A DNA stretch of 64,000 nucleotides from Caulobacter sp. RHG1 (GTDB lineage: Bacteria; Pseudomonadota; Alphaproteobacteria; Caulobacterales; Caulobacteraceae). Position numbers and translations under genes: made by a program. The notes below the pieces were generated by a model that was not told the origin of the DNA, ran no database searches, and saw nothing but the letters and a program-made list of their open reading frames with translations. The stretch lies in NCBI RefSeq assembly GCF_013181195.1, contig NZ_SMZP01000005.1, positions 186,001 through 250,000 of the forward strand, in the 5' to 3' direction. This document shows, one piece after another, positions 25,952 through 35,872 of the stretch (position 1 is its first letter; each line of letters begins with the position of its first letter).

Positions 25952-26713
25952 TTAGTCTCTCACCAGCCCGCCATCCACCACCAGGTTCTGACCCGTCACC
26001 GCCCGGCTCCAGGGCGAGGCGAAGAACAGGACGGCGTCGGCGAATTCGGCAGGGGTGGTGACCTGGCGCAGGGGCGTGCTCTGGGCGATCAGGTCGAAGA
26101 TGGCGTCCGGCGTCGCGGCACTGGCGTCGGTGACGCGCAGCAGGCCGCCCGAGACCATGTTCACCGTGACGCCGTTGGGACCCAGGTCGGCGGCGGCCGT
26201 CCGGGTCAGCGACAGCAGCGCGGCCTTGGCGGCGGTGTAGTCGTGATACGGCACCACCGGGTTCTGGAAAAGATTGGTGCCGACATTGACGATGCGGCCA
26301 TAGCCGGCCGCTTCCATGGCGGGCGCGGCGGCCTGGATCAGGTTCAGCGCCCCACGCAGGGCCACGTCGATCTGGCCGGCGAAGTCGTCCCAGCCGATCG
26401 TCTGGATTTTCTCGCGCGCGTCGCCGTTGAAGCTGAAGTCGCCGATGGCGTTATTGATCACCGTGGTGACGTGGTGGCCGAAGTGCTCGGCCGCCGCATT
26501 GACCAGCCGGCGGGCCTGGATCGGGTCGGCGACGTCGGCCTGGATGGCCACGGCGCGCTGGCCCAGTTCCTCGACCAGCGCTTTCGCCTTCTCCTCGCTG
26601 CGACGGTAGTTGACCACCACCTGGGCGCCGTTCTCGACGAAGGCCCGGGCGATCGCCGCGCCCAGGCCCCGGCCCGCGCCGGAGACCAGGACGACCTGCT
26701 GTTCGAACGTCAT
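25952..26713 (-). CDS. Short-chain dehydrogenase/reductase (FabG-like)
   Basis: A 253-residue SDR. The Rossmann motif is VSGAGRGLGAAIARAF (TGxxxGxG variant), followed by the structural NNAIGDFSF (NNAG variant), the catalytic YHDYTAAKAALL (Tyr and Lys) and a C-terminal GGLVRD of the FabG type. NADP preference is likely from VVVNYRRSEEKA. The substrate is unknown. I chose ATG 26713 over the in-frame 26737, which would overlap the cysS stop. Confidence 0.88.
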   Translation of the reverse strand: MTFEQQVVLVSGAGRGLGAAIARAFVENGAQVVVNYRRSEEKAKALVEELGQRAVAIQADVADPIQARRLVNAAAEHFGHHVTTVINNAIGDFSFNGDAREKIQTIGWDDFAGQIDVALRGALNLIQAAAPAMEAAGYGRIVNVGTNLFQNPVVPYHDYTAAKAALLSLTRTAAADLGPNGVTVNMVSGGLLRVTDASAATPDAIFDLIAQSTPLRQVTTPAEFADAVLFFASPWSRAVTGQNLVVDGGLVRD

Positions 26714-26718
26714 GGCGA

Positions 26719-28110
<1,392 letters not shown>

Positions 28111-28289
28111 TGGGTCGCGGCAACCTGACGTAGGGTAGTGGTTGCTCCGGATGGAGCACGGCCCCATATATCTAGGACGCGCCCGGACGACCACTTGTTT
28201 GGTCTCAAGGTGGCGCGACGGGTGGCACGCGTCATTCCGGAGCGACAGGCGCTCCGGCGCAACTCAGCCCGGGAAGACCCCCTCAAAAC

Positions 28290-28928
28290 ATGGACGCACT
28301 GACCCGCGAGCGAACCCTGATCGGTACTGAGAACCAGACCGGTCTTGATCTTGAACCCGCCCAGCGCCCCACCAAGGACGAGGCCATGGCCGCGGTGCGG
28401 ACCCTGCTGGCCTGGGCCGGCGACAATCCCGACCGCGAAGGCCTGCTGGACACCCCCGAGCGCGTCGTCGAGGCCTATGGCGAGTGGTTCGCCGGCTATC
28501 ACGGCGATCCGGCCAAGGAGCTCTCGCGCACCTTCGAGGACGTGCAGGGCTATGACGACATGGTCATGCTGCGCGGCATCGACGTGCAGAGCCACTGCGA
28601 ACACCACATGGCGCCGTTCCTGGGCAAGGCCTGGATCGCGTACATGCCGACCGGCAAGGTCGTCGGCCTGTCGAAGCTGGCCCGCCTGGTCGAGATCTAC
28701 GCCAAGCGTCTCCAGACCCAGGAGACCATGACCATGCAGATCGCCGACGCCATCGAGGACCACCTCTCGGCCGCCGGCGTGGCCGTGCTGATCGACGCCG
28801 AGCACCAGTGCATGAGCACCCGCGGCGTGAAGCATCACGACGTCTCGACGATCACCACCCAGTTCCGCGGCGTGTTCAAGACCGACAAGGTCCTGCAGCA
28901 GCGGTTCATGGATCTGGTGCGGAAGTAG
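28290..28928 (+). CDS. folE: GTP cyclohydrolase I (type IA)
   Basis: A 212-residue enzyme that converts GTP to dihydroneopterin triphosphate, the first step of folate synthesis. The zinc ligands are visible in QSHCEHHMAPFLGKAW and in EHQCMSTRGV. RDNPDREGLLDTPERV-like DNPDREGLLDTPERVVEAY near the N-terminus and GLSKLARLVEIYAKRLQTQE are typical. It has an ATG start and is divergent from cysS. A palindromic repeat follows the stop. Confidence 0.97.
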   Translation: MDALTRERTLIGTENQTGLDLEPAQRPTKDEAMAAVRTLLAWAGDNPDREGLLDTPERVVEAYGEWFAGYHGDPAKELSRTFEDVQGYDDMVMLRGIDVQSHCEHHMAPFLGKAWIAYMPTGKVVGLSKLARLVEIYAKRLQTQETMTMQIADAIEDHLSAAGVAVLIDAEHQCMSTRGVKHHDVSTITTQFRGVFKTDKVLQQRFMDLVRK

Positions 28929-28936
28929 GCCGCACA

Positions 28937-29043
28937 GGCCCCCACCTGACCCGCTCCGCGGGTCTGTCCGCCCCCAGCCGGGGGCGGATAAATCTCTCCT
29001 CTCCCTTTTAGGGGAGGGGGACCGGCGAAGCCGGTGGAGGGGC
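28937..29043. repeat. Palindromic intergenic element between folE and DUF817 genes
   Basis: An inverted-repeat element of about 107 bp with arms GGCCCCCACC and GGTGGAGGGGCC. It also carries nested hairpins (GACCCGCTCCGCGGGTC and CCGCCCCCAGCCGGGGGCGG). It lies between convergent genes, like family A at 17293 and 21674, but the inner sequence differs, so it looks like a separate family. Confidence 0.75.
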
Positions 29044-29053
29044 CAGCGCCGAC

Positions 29054-29938
29054 CTAAGCCGCCCGCCAGATCCCCTCGCGCAGCCGCGCCACGCACGCAT
29101 CCACCGGCCGGTGCACCAGCGTCACCAGCACGAAGCTGATCAGCATCAGCAAGTACCAGGCGCCCATCTTCTCGAACGGCACCATGTGCCAGCCATCCGT
29201 CTGGCTGGGATAGATCCAGGCCCCGGCGAAGGTGCCCAGGTTCTCGGCGAACCAGATGAACAGCGACACCAGCACCATGCCCATCAGCATCGGCATCCGC
29301 CGGGCCGTCTGATCGGGGGTGAACACGAACCAGCTGCGCCCGAACAGCACCGCCGAGAGGGCGAACAGACCCACCCGGATGTCGATCATGTAGTGGTGGG
29401 TGAAGAAGTTGGCGTAGATCAGCACCGCCAGGATGTGGGTGCTCCAGAATGGCGGATAGCGGATGAAGGTGATGTCGAACAACCGCCAGATCCGCGCGAT
29501 ATAGCTGCCGACGCAGGCGTACATGAAACCGGTGAACAGCGGCACGTCGCCGATCCGCAGGATGCTCTCTTCCGGATAGATCCATGAGCCGTGAGCGGTC
29601 TTGAACAGCTCCATCACCGTACCGACCACGTGGAAGATGAAGATCACCAGCGCCTCGTCCCAGCGCTCCAGCTTCAGCGCCAGCAGGGACGCCTGGATCG
29701 CGATCGCGGCGACGACCAGGAAGTCGTAACGCGCCAGCGGCGCGTTCTCCGGCCAGAACAGATGCGTGCCGACCAGCAGGGCCAGCATCAGGCCGCCGAA
29801 CAGGCAGGCCCAGGCCTGTTTCAGCCCGAACAGCAGGAACTCATAGGCATAGCCGTTCCAGCGCGACTGGCGCGCCCAGGGCCGCGCCCAGACGTCCAGC
29901 GCCGCCACGGCGCCCTTGATGCGATCTTTAAGGTTCAT
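29054..29938 (-). CDS. DUF817 family membrane protein (YoaT-like)
   Basis: A 294-residue polytopic membrane protein with about eight hydrophobic segments, matching DUF817. Recognisable stretches are YEFLLFGLKQAWACLFGG, HVVGTVMELFKTAHGSWIYP, GFMYACVGSYIARIWRLFD and GTFAGAWIYPSQTDGWHMV. The function is unknown. I chose ATG 29938 (MNLKDRIKGAV) because the in-frame starts upstream add cysteine-rich non-conserved residues and overlap the hisI side. Confidence 0.88.
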   Translation of the reverse strand: MNLKDRIKGAVAALDVWARPWARQSRWNGYAYEFLLFGLKQAWACLFGGLMLALLVGTHLFWPENAPLARYDFLVVAAIAIQASLLALKLERWDEALVIFIFHVVGTVMELFKTAHGSWIYPEESILRIGDVPLFTGFMYACVGSYIARIWRLFDITFIRYPPFWSTHILAVLIYANFFTHHYMIDIRVGLFALSAVLFGRSWFVFTPDQTARRMPMLMGMVLVSLFIWFAENLGTFAGAWIYPSQTDGWHMVPFEKMGAWYLLMLISFVLVTLVHRPVDACVARLREGIWRAA

Positions 29939-29985
29939 CTCTTCCCCGCGCAGCGCGCGAGCGCGCTCCGGCTTCCCCCAAAGAC

Positions 29986-30007
29986 AAGGCCTGCTAATGC
30001 AGGCCTT
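29986..30007. promoter_or_regulatory. Perfect 9-bp inverted repeat in the DUF817/hisI divergent gap
   Basis: AAGGCCTGC-TAAT-GCAGGCCTT is an uninterrupted palindrome with a four-base loop. It lies 48 bases upstream of the DUF817 start and about 50 bases upstream of hisI. Its position between divergent genes fits a dimeric regulator operator. It could also form an RNA hairpin. Confidence 0.4.
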
Positions 30008-30058
30008 GAAGTGGCGGGAACCTAGCGCAAGACCCCCCTCCTGCGCCATATGTGGCCC

Positions 30059-30481
30059 ATGAGCACCGCCCTGTTCCCCAAAGCCCACGACAAGCACGAC
30101 CTGGAGCGCGGCAGCGTTCTATCGCCGCGCTTCAACGCCGACGGCCTAGTCGTGGCCATCGCCCAGCACGCCGACAGCGGCGAAATCCTGATGCTGGCCT
30201 GGATGAACGCCGAAGCCCTGAAGCTGACGGTCGAGACGAAGATCGCCCACTATTTCAGCCGCTCGCGGAACGAGCTCTGGAAGAAGGGCGACACCAGCGG
30301 CCAACTGCAGGACGTGATCGAGCTGCGGGTCGACTGCGACCAGGACGCGGTGCTGATCAAGGTGCGCCCGCGCGGCGATGGCGGGGCCTGCCACGTCGGG
30401 TTCCGCTCATGCTTCTATCGCGTTCTCGAAGACGGCAAGCTCGTCGAACAGGAAGCGCCGATCCATCATGACCACGCCTGA
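30059..30481 (+). CDS. hisI: Phosphoribosyl-AMP cyclohydrolase
   Basis: A 140-residue enzyme of histidine biosynthesis (third step) that opens the purine ring of PR-AMP. Metal- and substrate-binding motifs are YFSRSRNELWKKGDTSG, LRVDCDQDAVLIKV and the cysteine-containing CHVGFRSCFYR. It is the stand-alone HisI form without a HisE fusion, typical of alphaproteobacteria. I prefer ATG 30059 over the in-frame ATG at 30050, three codons upstream. The 3' end overlaps the LysE-type gene by 14 bases. Confidence 0.95.
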   Translation: MSTALFPKAHDKHDLERGSVLSPRFNADGLVVAIAQHADSGEILMLAWMNAEALKLTVETKIAHYFSRSRNELWKKGDTSGQLQDVIELRVDCDQDAVLIKVRPRGDGGACHVGFRSCFYRVLEDGKLVEQEAPIHHDHA

Positions 30482-31094
30482 AGCCCTGATCGCCTTCACC
30501 TTGGCCGCCGGCCTCCTGACCCTGACGCCCGGCCTGGACACCGCCCTGGTGATCCGCACCGCCGCGGCCGAGGGCCCGCGCAGGGCTGCAGGCGCGGCGA
30601 TCGGCATCGGCCTGGGCTGCTTCATCTGGGGCGCGGCCGCCGCCTTCGGGGTCGGGGCGCTGCTGACCGCCTCGGAGATGGCCTACACGGTGCTAAAGTG
30701 GACCGGCGCGCTGTTCCTGGCCTGGACCGGGATCCGAATGATCCTGAAGCCCCGCGACCAGTTCGAGCCCGGCGAGATGAAGGCCATCGACGCCGGACCG
30801 GTCGCGGCCCTTCGCCGGGGCCTCTTGACCAATCTGCTCAATCCCAAGGTCGGGATCTTCTACGTCTCGTTCCTGCCCCAGTTCATGCCGGCGGGCGTGG
30901 ATCCCGCCCGCTTCGGCCTTTTGCTGGCGGGGATCCACGTCTTGCTGGGCCTGACCTGGTTCGCCGCCCTGATCGCCGCCACAGTGCCCATCGCCGGCCT
31001 GCTGCGCGTGCCGGTCGTGGTGCAGTGGCTGGACCGCGTGACGGGGTGCGTGTTCGTGGCGTTCGGGCTGAAGCTCGCGCTGGAGCGGCGCTGA
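30468..31094 (+). CDS. LysE/RhtB family amino-acid exporter
   Basis: A 208-residue transporter with five to six membrane helices. The family signature near the N-terminus is LIAFTLAAGLLTLTPGLDTA, followed by AAAEGPRRAAGAAIGIGLG and LLTNLLNPKVGIFYVSFLPQF. LysE-type proteins export basic or neutral amino acids or homoserine; the substrate here is unknown. ATG 30468 starts inside the end of hisI in another frame, so translation is probably coupled. Confidence 0.9.
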   Translation: MTTPEALIAFTLAAGLLTLTPGLDTALVIRTAAAEGPRRAAGAAIGIGLGCFIWGAAAAFGVGALLTASEMAYTVLKWTGALFLAWTGIRMILKPRDQFEPGEMKAIDAGPVAALRRGLLTNLLNPKVGIFYVSFLPQFMPAGVDPARFGLLLAGIHVLLGLTWFAALIAATVPIAGLLRVPVVVQWLDRVTGCVFVAFGLKLALERR

Positions 31095-31095
31095 A

Positions 31096-32793
31096 CTAGA
31101 CCTCCTTCAGCGCCTCGACCCCGCCGTCCGTCGCGGGCGTCACCACGAAGCGCTTGAGCACGCTGGTCGTGTAGGTCGGCTCGTAGATTGTCGAGACGGC
31201 CATCATCTCGCCCGTGGCCTTGCCGTGCTCGAGCGTCAGCAACAGGAAGCCCTTGGCGCTGGCGTGGGCGTATTTCACTTCCTTGTTGCGCTGGATCAGC
31301 GCCTCGGCGACCGGCACGCCTGGCAGGGCGTCGCCATAGCCGGGCGAGGTGATCGAGGTGGCGCCGAATTCGGCCGCCACGCGGGTCTTGCCGGCGTCGT
31401 CCCACAGCTCGTTGGCCCAGAACATGTGGCTGTCGCCGGCCAGCACGATCGGCCGCGCCTTGGCGGCGGTGAAGATGTCGTAGACCCGCTGACGATCGGC
31501 CGGATAACCGTCCCAGGCGTCCAGGTTCGAGGGGACATCGTAGGCCGAGATGGCGACGGCCTGCAGCACGGCCTTGCGGGCGTAGTCGTTCAGCTTGCTC
31601 AGCAGGACGTTGAAATTGGCCTCGCCCATCGTGGCCTTCAGGTTCGGCGCAGCGACGCGGGCCATGACCACCTGGTTACCCAGCACCTGCCAGGCGGTGT
31701 TGTTCTTGACCGAAGCGCCGATCTGGCTGGCCAGCCACTTCTGCTGATCCTGGCCCATCATCCGCTGATCGGGCGACTTCCACTTGGCCACGAAGCCCGC
31801 GACGTCCGGTTTGCCATCCACGATCGCCAGGTCGGCGTCATAGGTCAGCTCCTGGGTGCGGCCCGACAGGCGCGTCTCGACCATCAGCAGGCTGGCCACG
31901 TCGCCGAACTGGAAATCGCGCCAGGCGGCTTCCGGCAGGCTGCCGTGCGCGTCGCGGATCGGCATCCACTCGTAATAGGCCTTCAGAGCGGCGGCCTTGC
32001 GCACGGCCCAGTCGCCTTCGGTCTTGGGGTCGTGGTTCTCGGCCCCGCCGACCCAGCTGTCGTTGGCGGTCTCGTGGTCGTCCCAGACCACGATCCACGG
32101 CGCGCGGGCGTGGGCGGCCTGCAGACCGGGGTCGGACTTGTACTGGGCGTGGCGGCGGCGATAGTCGTCCAGCGACAGGATTTCGGTCGCCGGCTGGGGC
32201 GCGCGCGCCTTCGAGGTCGGCGAGCTCATGCCGTAGTCGTCGGCCGCGCCGCCGTACTCGTAGATGTAGTCGCCCAGGTGCAGCACCGCGTCGACGCGCG
32301 GCAGCTTGGCGATGGCGTCGTAGGCGTTGAAGTAGCCGTTCGGATACAGGGCGCACGAGGCGACCGCCAGGACGACGTCCTTGGTCTTGCCGACCGGCAG
32401 GGTGCGGGTGCGGCCGACCGGCGAGATCACGCCATTGGCCTTGAAGCGGTACCAGTAGTCGGTGGCGGGCTTGAGGCCGTCACCGTCGATGTCGTGCTTG
32501 ACCGTCCAGTCGCGGCTGGCCCGCGCGCGCAGGCCGGAGGTCTTGGTGACCAGGGTCTTGAAGTCGGGATCGGCGGCGATCTCCAGCTCGACGGCGATCT
32601 CGCCGGTCGCAGCGTCCTTGGGGGTCACGCGGGTCCAGAAGATCGCGGCCGTCGGCGAGGGATCACCGCTGGCGACGCCGTGCTCGAAGGCCACCGGGCC
32701 CTTGTAATAGCTGGTCGCCTGAGCGGCCGCCTCGCCGGCGGCGACGCTGGTGAGACCCAGCAGGCCGAGCACCTTACGTCGATCAATGGCCAT
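31096..32793 (-). CDS. phoD: Alkaline phosphatase D (PhoD) family, Tat-exported
   Basis: A 565-residue protein beginning MAIDRRKVLGLLGL, a Tat twin-arginine signal. The PhoD N-terminal domain (about residues 38-135; FEHGVASGDPSPTAAIFWTR) is followed by the phosphodiesterase/phosphatase domain, with the metal-binding motifs HLGDYIYEYG, WDDHETANDSW and VLAGDSHMFWANEL. These calcium/iron enzymes act in the periplasm on phosphomonoesters and diesters. I chose ATG 32793; the in-frame start at 32931 lies in upstream cysteine/arginine-rich sequence. Confidence 0.92.
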   Translation of the reverse strand: MAIDRRKVLGLLGLTSVAAGEAAAQATSYYKGPVAFEHGVASGDPSPTAAIFWTRVTPKDAATGEIAVELEIAADPDFKTLVTKTSGLRARASRDWTVKHDIDGDGLKPATDYWYRFKANGVISPVGRTRTLPVGKTKDVVLAVASCALYPNGYFNAYDAIAKLPRVDAVLHLGDYIYEYGGAADDYGMSSPTSKARAPQPATEILSLDDYRRRHAQYKSDPGLQAAHARAPWIVVWDDHETANDSWVGGAENHDPKTEGDWAVRKAAALKAYYEWMPIRDAHGSLPEAAWRDFQFGDVASLLMVETRLSGRTQELTYDADLAIVDGKPDVAGFVAKWKSPDQRMMGQDQQKWLASQIGASVKNNTAWQVLGNQVVMARVAAPNLKATMGEANFNVLLSKLNDYARKAVLQAVAISAYDVPSNLDAWDGYPADRQRVYDIFTAAKARPIVLAGDSHMFWANELWDDAGKTRVAAEFGATSITSPGYGDALPGVPVAEALIQRNKEVKYAHASAKGFLLLTLEHGKATGEMMAVSTIYEPTYTTSVLKRFVVTPATDGGVEALKEV

Positions 32794-32879
32794 TGTTCGT
32801 TCCCCTGCATGGCGCCGCTTCGGCGTCCTGTGCGTTAGCGCTTCGACACAACAGGAAGATGACGCTTCCAGGAGCCGAG

Positions 32880-33185
32880 ATGTCGAGCGAAGAACTGCAC
32901 GTCCCCCGCGAAAAGCTGAGCAAGCGCACACTGAATCAGCACTACGCCATCACCTCGCTGATCGAGGAGATGGAAGCTGTCGATTGGTATCGTCAGCGTG
33001 CGGATGACTGCGACGATCCGGAGCTGAAGAAGATCCTGCTGCACAACGCCCGCGAGGAGCTGGAGCACGCCGCCATGGTGCTGGAGTGGCTGCGCCGCAG
33101 CGATCCCGAGACCGACGAACAGCTGCGGGAATACCTGTTCAAGGAAGGGTCGATCACCGGCCACGAGGAAGAGGCGACCAAGTAA
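32880..33185 (+). CDS. Encapsulated-ferritin (EncFtn) type ferritin-like protein
   Basis: A 101-residue two-helix protein that matches the encapsulated ferritin family. The ferroxidase-site glutamate pattern and tryptophan are in LIEEMEAVDWYRQRADDC, and the second-helix metal ligands are in NAREELEHAAMVLEWLRR (Glu and His). Such proteins form dimers across a ferroxidase site inside encapsulin shells. This one ends GHEEEATK without a recognisable C-terminal cargo-loading peptide, and no encapsulin gene is in the window. ATG 32880 has AGGAG five bases upstream; an earlier in-frame ATG at 32859 is possible. Confidence 0.8.
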   Translation: MSSEELHVPREKLSKRTLNQHYAITSLIEEMEAVDWYRQRADDCDDPELKKILLHNAREELEHAAMVLEWLRRSDPETDEQLREYLFKEGSITGHEEEATK

Positions 33186-33194
33186 ATCCGATCT

Positions 33195-33309
33195 TCCCGG
33201 CGAAAGCCGGGACCCAGATCTCGGAGCGCCCGGGCTGACGGGAGGAGCGCTGAGTGCGTAGAACCCGCCTCAGCGCTCCTCCATCTGGGCCCCGGCTTTC
33301 GCCGGGGAA
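33195..33309. repeat. Palindromic intergenic element between EncFtn and TonB receptor genes
   Basis: A long inverted repeat. The outer arms are CCCGGCGAAAGCCGGGACCCAGAT and ATCTGGGCCCCGGCTTTCGCCGGGG (partly mismatched), and the inner arms are GGAGGAGCGCTGAG and CTCAGCGCTCCTCC. It lies between convergent genes and may act as a bidirectional terminator. Its sequence differs from the family A elements. Confidence 0.85.
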
Positions 33310-33322
33310 ACGGAACTAAGGC

Positions 33323-35824
33323 CTACCGGCGGACCGTGAAGCCGATGCCCATGAAGCGCGGCTTGCCGGCGATGAAGGTCGGGATGCCGAAGCTGTCACC
33401 GGTGTTGCCCGCGTCCTTCAGGTAGCTGACGTCGCCCACGTTCTCGACGAAGGCTTCGATGCGCCAGCGATCGTCCACCGCACCAAAGCCCAGACGGACG
33501 TTGAGCAGGCCGTAGCCATTCTGGAACTCGTCGACCTTGGTGTCGGGGAACAGGCCCGACGACTGCAGGTCCGAGCGGTCGTTGTCGTCGTCGAAGAACA
33601 TCTTCGAACGCCAGGTGTAGGTCGGCGTGAAGCTGACCTTGCCGCCGAGGGCCTCGCGGCTAAAGGCGGCGCCGACCGAGACGGCGTGGTCGGGCGACAG
33701 ACGGAAGCTGTTGCCGTCGCGCAGGCCGGTGCTCAGGCGGGCGTGGTTGTAGGCGTAGGTCGAGAACAGGGTCCAGTACTCGCCGGCCTGCAGGCGGGCC
33801 TCGCCTTCAAAGCCGTAGGCCTTGGCCTTGCCGGCGTTCAGGGTCACGACCTGGGCGCCCTGGCGGAAGCTGGTGGCGAAGTTGTCGTAGTCGTACCGGA
33901 ACACTGCGCCGGCCAGGAACAGGCGGCCATCAAACAGCTTGCCCTTGGCGCCGGCTTCGTAGCTGTCGACCGTTTCGGCGTCGACGACGTTCAGGCGCGC
34001 TGCGCCCAGCGGCGCGGCCGGGCCGCTGGCCGAGATCACGTCCGGGCGACGACCGCGGGCGTACGAGGCGTAGAACGACAGGTTGTCGGCGGCGGCGTAG
34101 CGGCCGACCAGGCGCCAGGTGAGGCCGTTGTCCTTGATCTCGCGACCGAAGGTCTGACCGTTACCGGTGGTCGGCTGGGCGATCAGACCCACCGACGGCA
34201 GCAGCGGGTTGTTCACCGCGTTCGGCTGCGAGGCCAAGAAGATGTTCGTCGCGGTCGGCGCAGCCAGCAGCAGGCCCAGGATCGAACGGCCGTTGTCAAC
34301 GTGCGAGCTGTACCCCGCCCAGCGCTCTTCGCTGGTGTAGCGGATGCCGGCCGTGATCTCGAACTTGTCCGTCAGCTTCAGCGTACCGTCGGCATAGACG
34401 TCGTAGGCCGTATTCTCGCTGGAGTTGGCGAAGGTCTCGCGGTGCACCGGCTTGAGGTTGGCGGCCAGGCCCGGCGCCAGGGCGGCGGGGACGCCGAAGC
34501 CCAGGTTCAGCACTTGGGCCAGGTAGGCCGGGTTGGTCAGATAGGCCAGCGGCTGCGGGTTCGGACGGCTGATGCCCAGCGGCGACGTGCCGGCCAGCAG
34601 GGCCAGGACCAGACGCTCGTCGAACTGGCCCGGGATGCGCCACGAGCCGGTCTCATGGAAGTAGTTGGCGCCGACGAAGCCGGTGAAGCGGCCGCCGTTA
34701 TCGTAGTTCAGGCGCAGTTCCTGGCTCTGCTGACGACCTTGCGCGTCCTCGGCGAAGGTCAGGATCGGCAGGCTCGTGCCATCCGGGTCGAACACTTCCA
34801 CCGAGTGGAAGCGGCGGCCGGCGGTGATCGACGACAGGGTCAGGCTGTCGCTGAGCTTGAACTCGGCCAGGGCGGTGACGCCGTAGACCTTACGCTCCAG
34901 GCCCAGCGGCGCGCCGCCTTCGAAGCCGGCGCCGGCCGACAAGGTGGCGCCCGACGACACGCCGGTGTCGCCCAGCACCGCGCCGGTGATGGGGTTGGTC
35001 GGGTTGAAGGTGTGGCTCTTGAACGAGGTGCCGGTGGTGCTGTCTTCCTGATAGTTGCCGATCAGGTCCAGCTTGAAGCGTTCGCCCAGCTCGATGTGGT
35101 AGGCGGCGCGGAAGGCTTCGGTGTCGGTCGAGTTGAAGGGGTCGCCGCCGGCGAGGTCCTTGACGTAGCCGTCGTTCTGACGAACGCGGACCGCCAGGCG
35201 CAGGGCGCTGGTGTCGCTCATGGCGAAGTTCACCATGCCTTCGCCGACCGTGTAGCCGCGCGTGCCGAGCTCGGCCTTCAGCATCCAGTCGTTGCCGACC
35301 GGGTCAGCCTTGTTCTGCACCAGGTTCACGGCGCCGATCAGCGCGCCGCGGCCGAACAGGGTCGACTGCGGCCCCTTGGCGACTTCGACGCGCTCCATGT
35401 CGAACAGCTCGACATAAGAGCCGCGCGAGCGCGAGATCGGCACGCCGTCCTGATAGATCGAGACGCGGGTTTCATCCGTGGCCGAACCGGAGTCCGAGGT
35501 GATGCCGCGCATCACGAAGCCGGAGTTGTTGTTCGACTGGTTCTGCACCAGGAAGCCGGGGGTGAAGGCCGACAGCTCGTCGAACGCCTTGACGCCGATG
35601 GCTTCCAGGAACTCGCCCGAATAGGCGGTCACCGAGATCGGCACGTCGACCGGATCCTGGGCGCGCTTCTGGGCGGTGATGACCAGCTCGCCCAGGGTGG
35701 CGGCGCCGGTGTTGCCGGCCCCTACGTTACCGGCTTGGGGCTCGTCGGCCGCCATGGCCGGAGCCGCAGCGACCAGGGCCAGAAGGCTGGCGGTCAACAG
35801 CGTGGTGGTGCGGAAAGCGCGCAT
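33323..35824 (-). CDS. TonB-dependent outer-membrane receptor
   Basis: An 833-residue receptor with a signal peptide (MRAFRTTTLLTASLLALVAAAPAMA). A TonB-box-like GELVITAQKR leads into the plug domain (about residues 50-165; DVPISVTAYSG, RGSYVELFDMERVEVAKGPQSTLFGRGALIGAVNLV), and the beta-barrel runs to the C-terminal FIAGKPRFMGIGFTVRR. Caulobacters have many such receptors for siderophores, vitamins or glycans. No cofactor or substrate operon is adjacent, so the substrate cannot be assigned. Confidence 0.95.
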   Translation of the reverse strand: MRAFRTTTLLTASLLALVAAAPAMAADEPQAGNVGAGNTGAATLGELVITAQKRAQDPVDVPISVTAYSGEFLEAIGVKAFDELSAFTPGFLVQNQSNNNSGFVMRGITSDSGSATDETRVSIYQDGVPISRSRGSYVELFDMERVEVAKGPQSTLFGRGALIGAVNLVQNKADPVGNDWMLKAELGTRGYTVGEGMVNFAMSDTSALRLAVRVRQNDGYVKDLAGGDPFNSTDTEAFRAAYHIELGERFKLDLIGNYQEDSTTGTSFKSHTFNPTNPITGAVLGDTGVSSGATLSAGAGFEGGAPLGLERKVYGVTALAEFKLSDSLTLSSITAGRRFHSVEVFDPDGTSLPILTFAEDAQGRQQSQELRLNYDNGGRFTGFVGANYFHETGSWRIPGQFDERLVLALLAGTSPLGISRPNPQPLAYLTNPAYLAQVLNLGFGVPAALAPGLAANLKPVHRETFANSSENTAYDVYADGTLKLTDKFEITAGIRYTSEERWAGYSSHVDNGRSILGLLLAAPTATNIFLASQPNAVNNPLLPSVGLIAQPTTGNGQTFGREIKDNGLTWRLVGRYAAADNLSFYASYARGRRPDVISASGPAAPLGAARLNVVDAETVDSYEAGAKGKLFDGRLFLAGAVFRYDYDNFATSFRQGAQVVTLNAGKAKAYGFEGEARLQAGEYWTLFSTYAYNHARLSTGLRDGNSFRLSPDHAVSVGAAFSREALGGKVSFTPTYTWRSKMFFDDDNDRSDLQSSGLFPDTKVDEFQNGYGLLNVRLGFGAVDDRWRIEAFVENVGDVSYLKDAGNTGDSFGIPTFIAGKPRFMGIGFTVRR

Positions 35825-35872
35825 GGACTATCCCCTCAGACAAATACTCGACCTGCGCCGTAGGCATGGCCC

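Noticed and set aside
34296..34643. Antisense frames inside the TonB receptor gene
   Set aside because: The TonB receptor has a complete signal peptide, plug and barrel pattern on the minus strand, and the alternative frames show only low-complexity composition.
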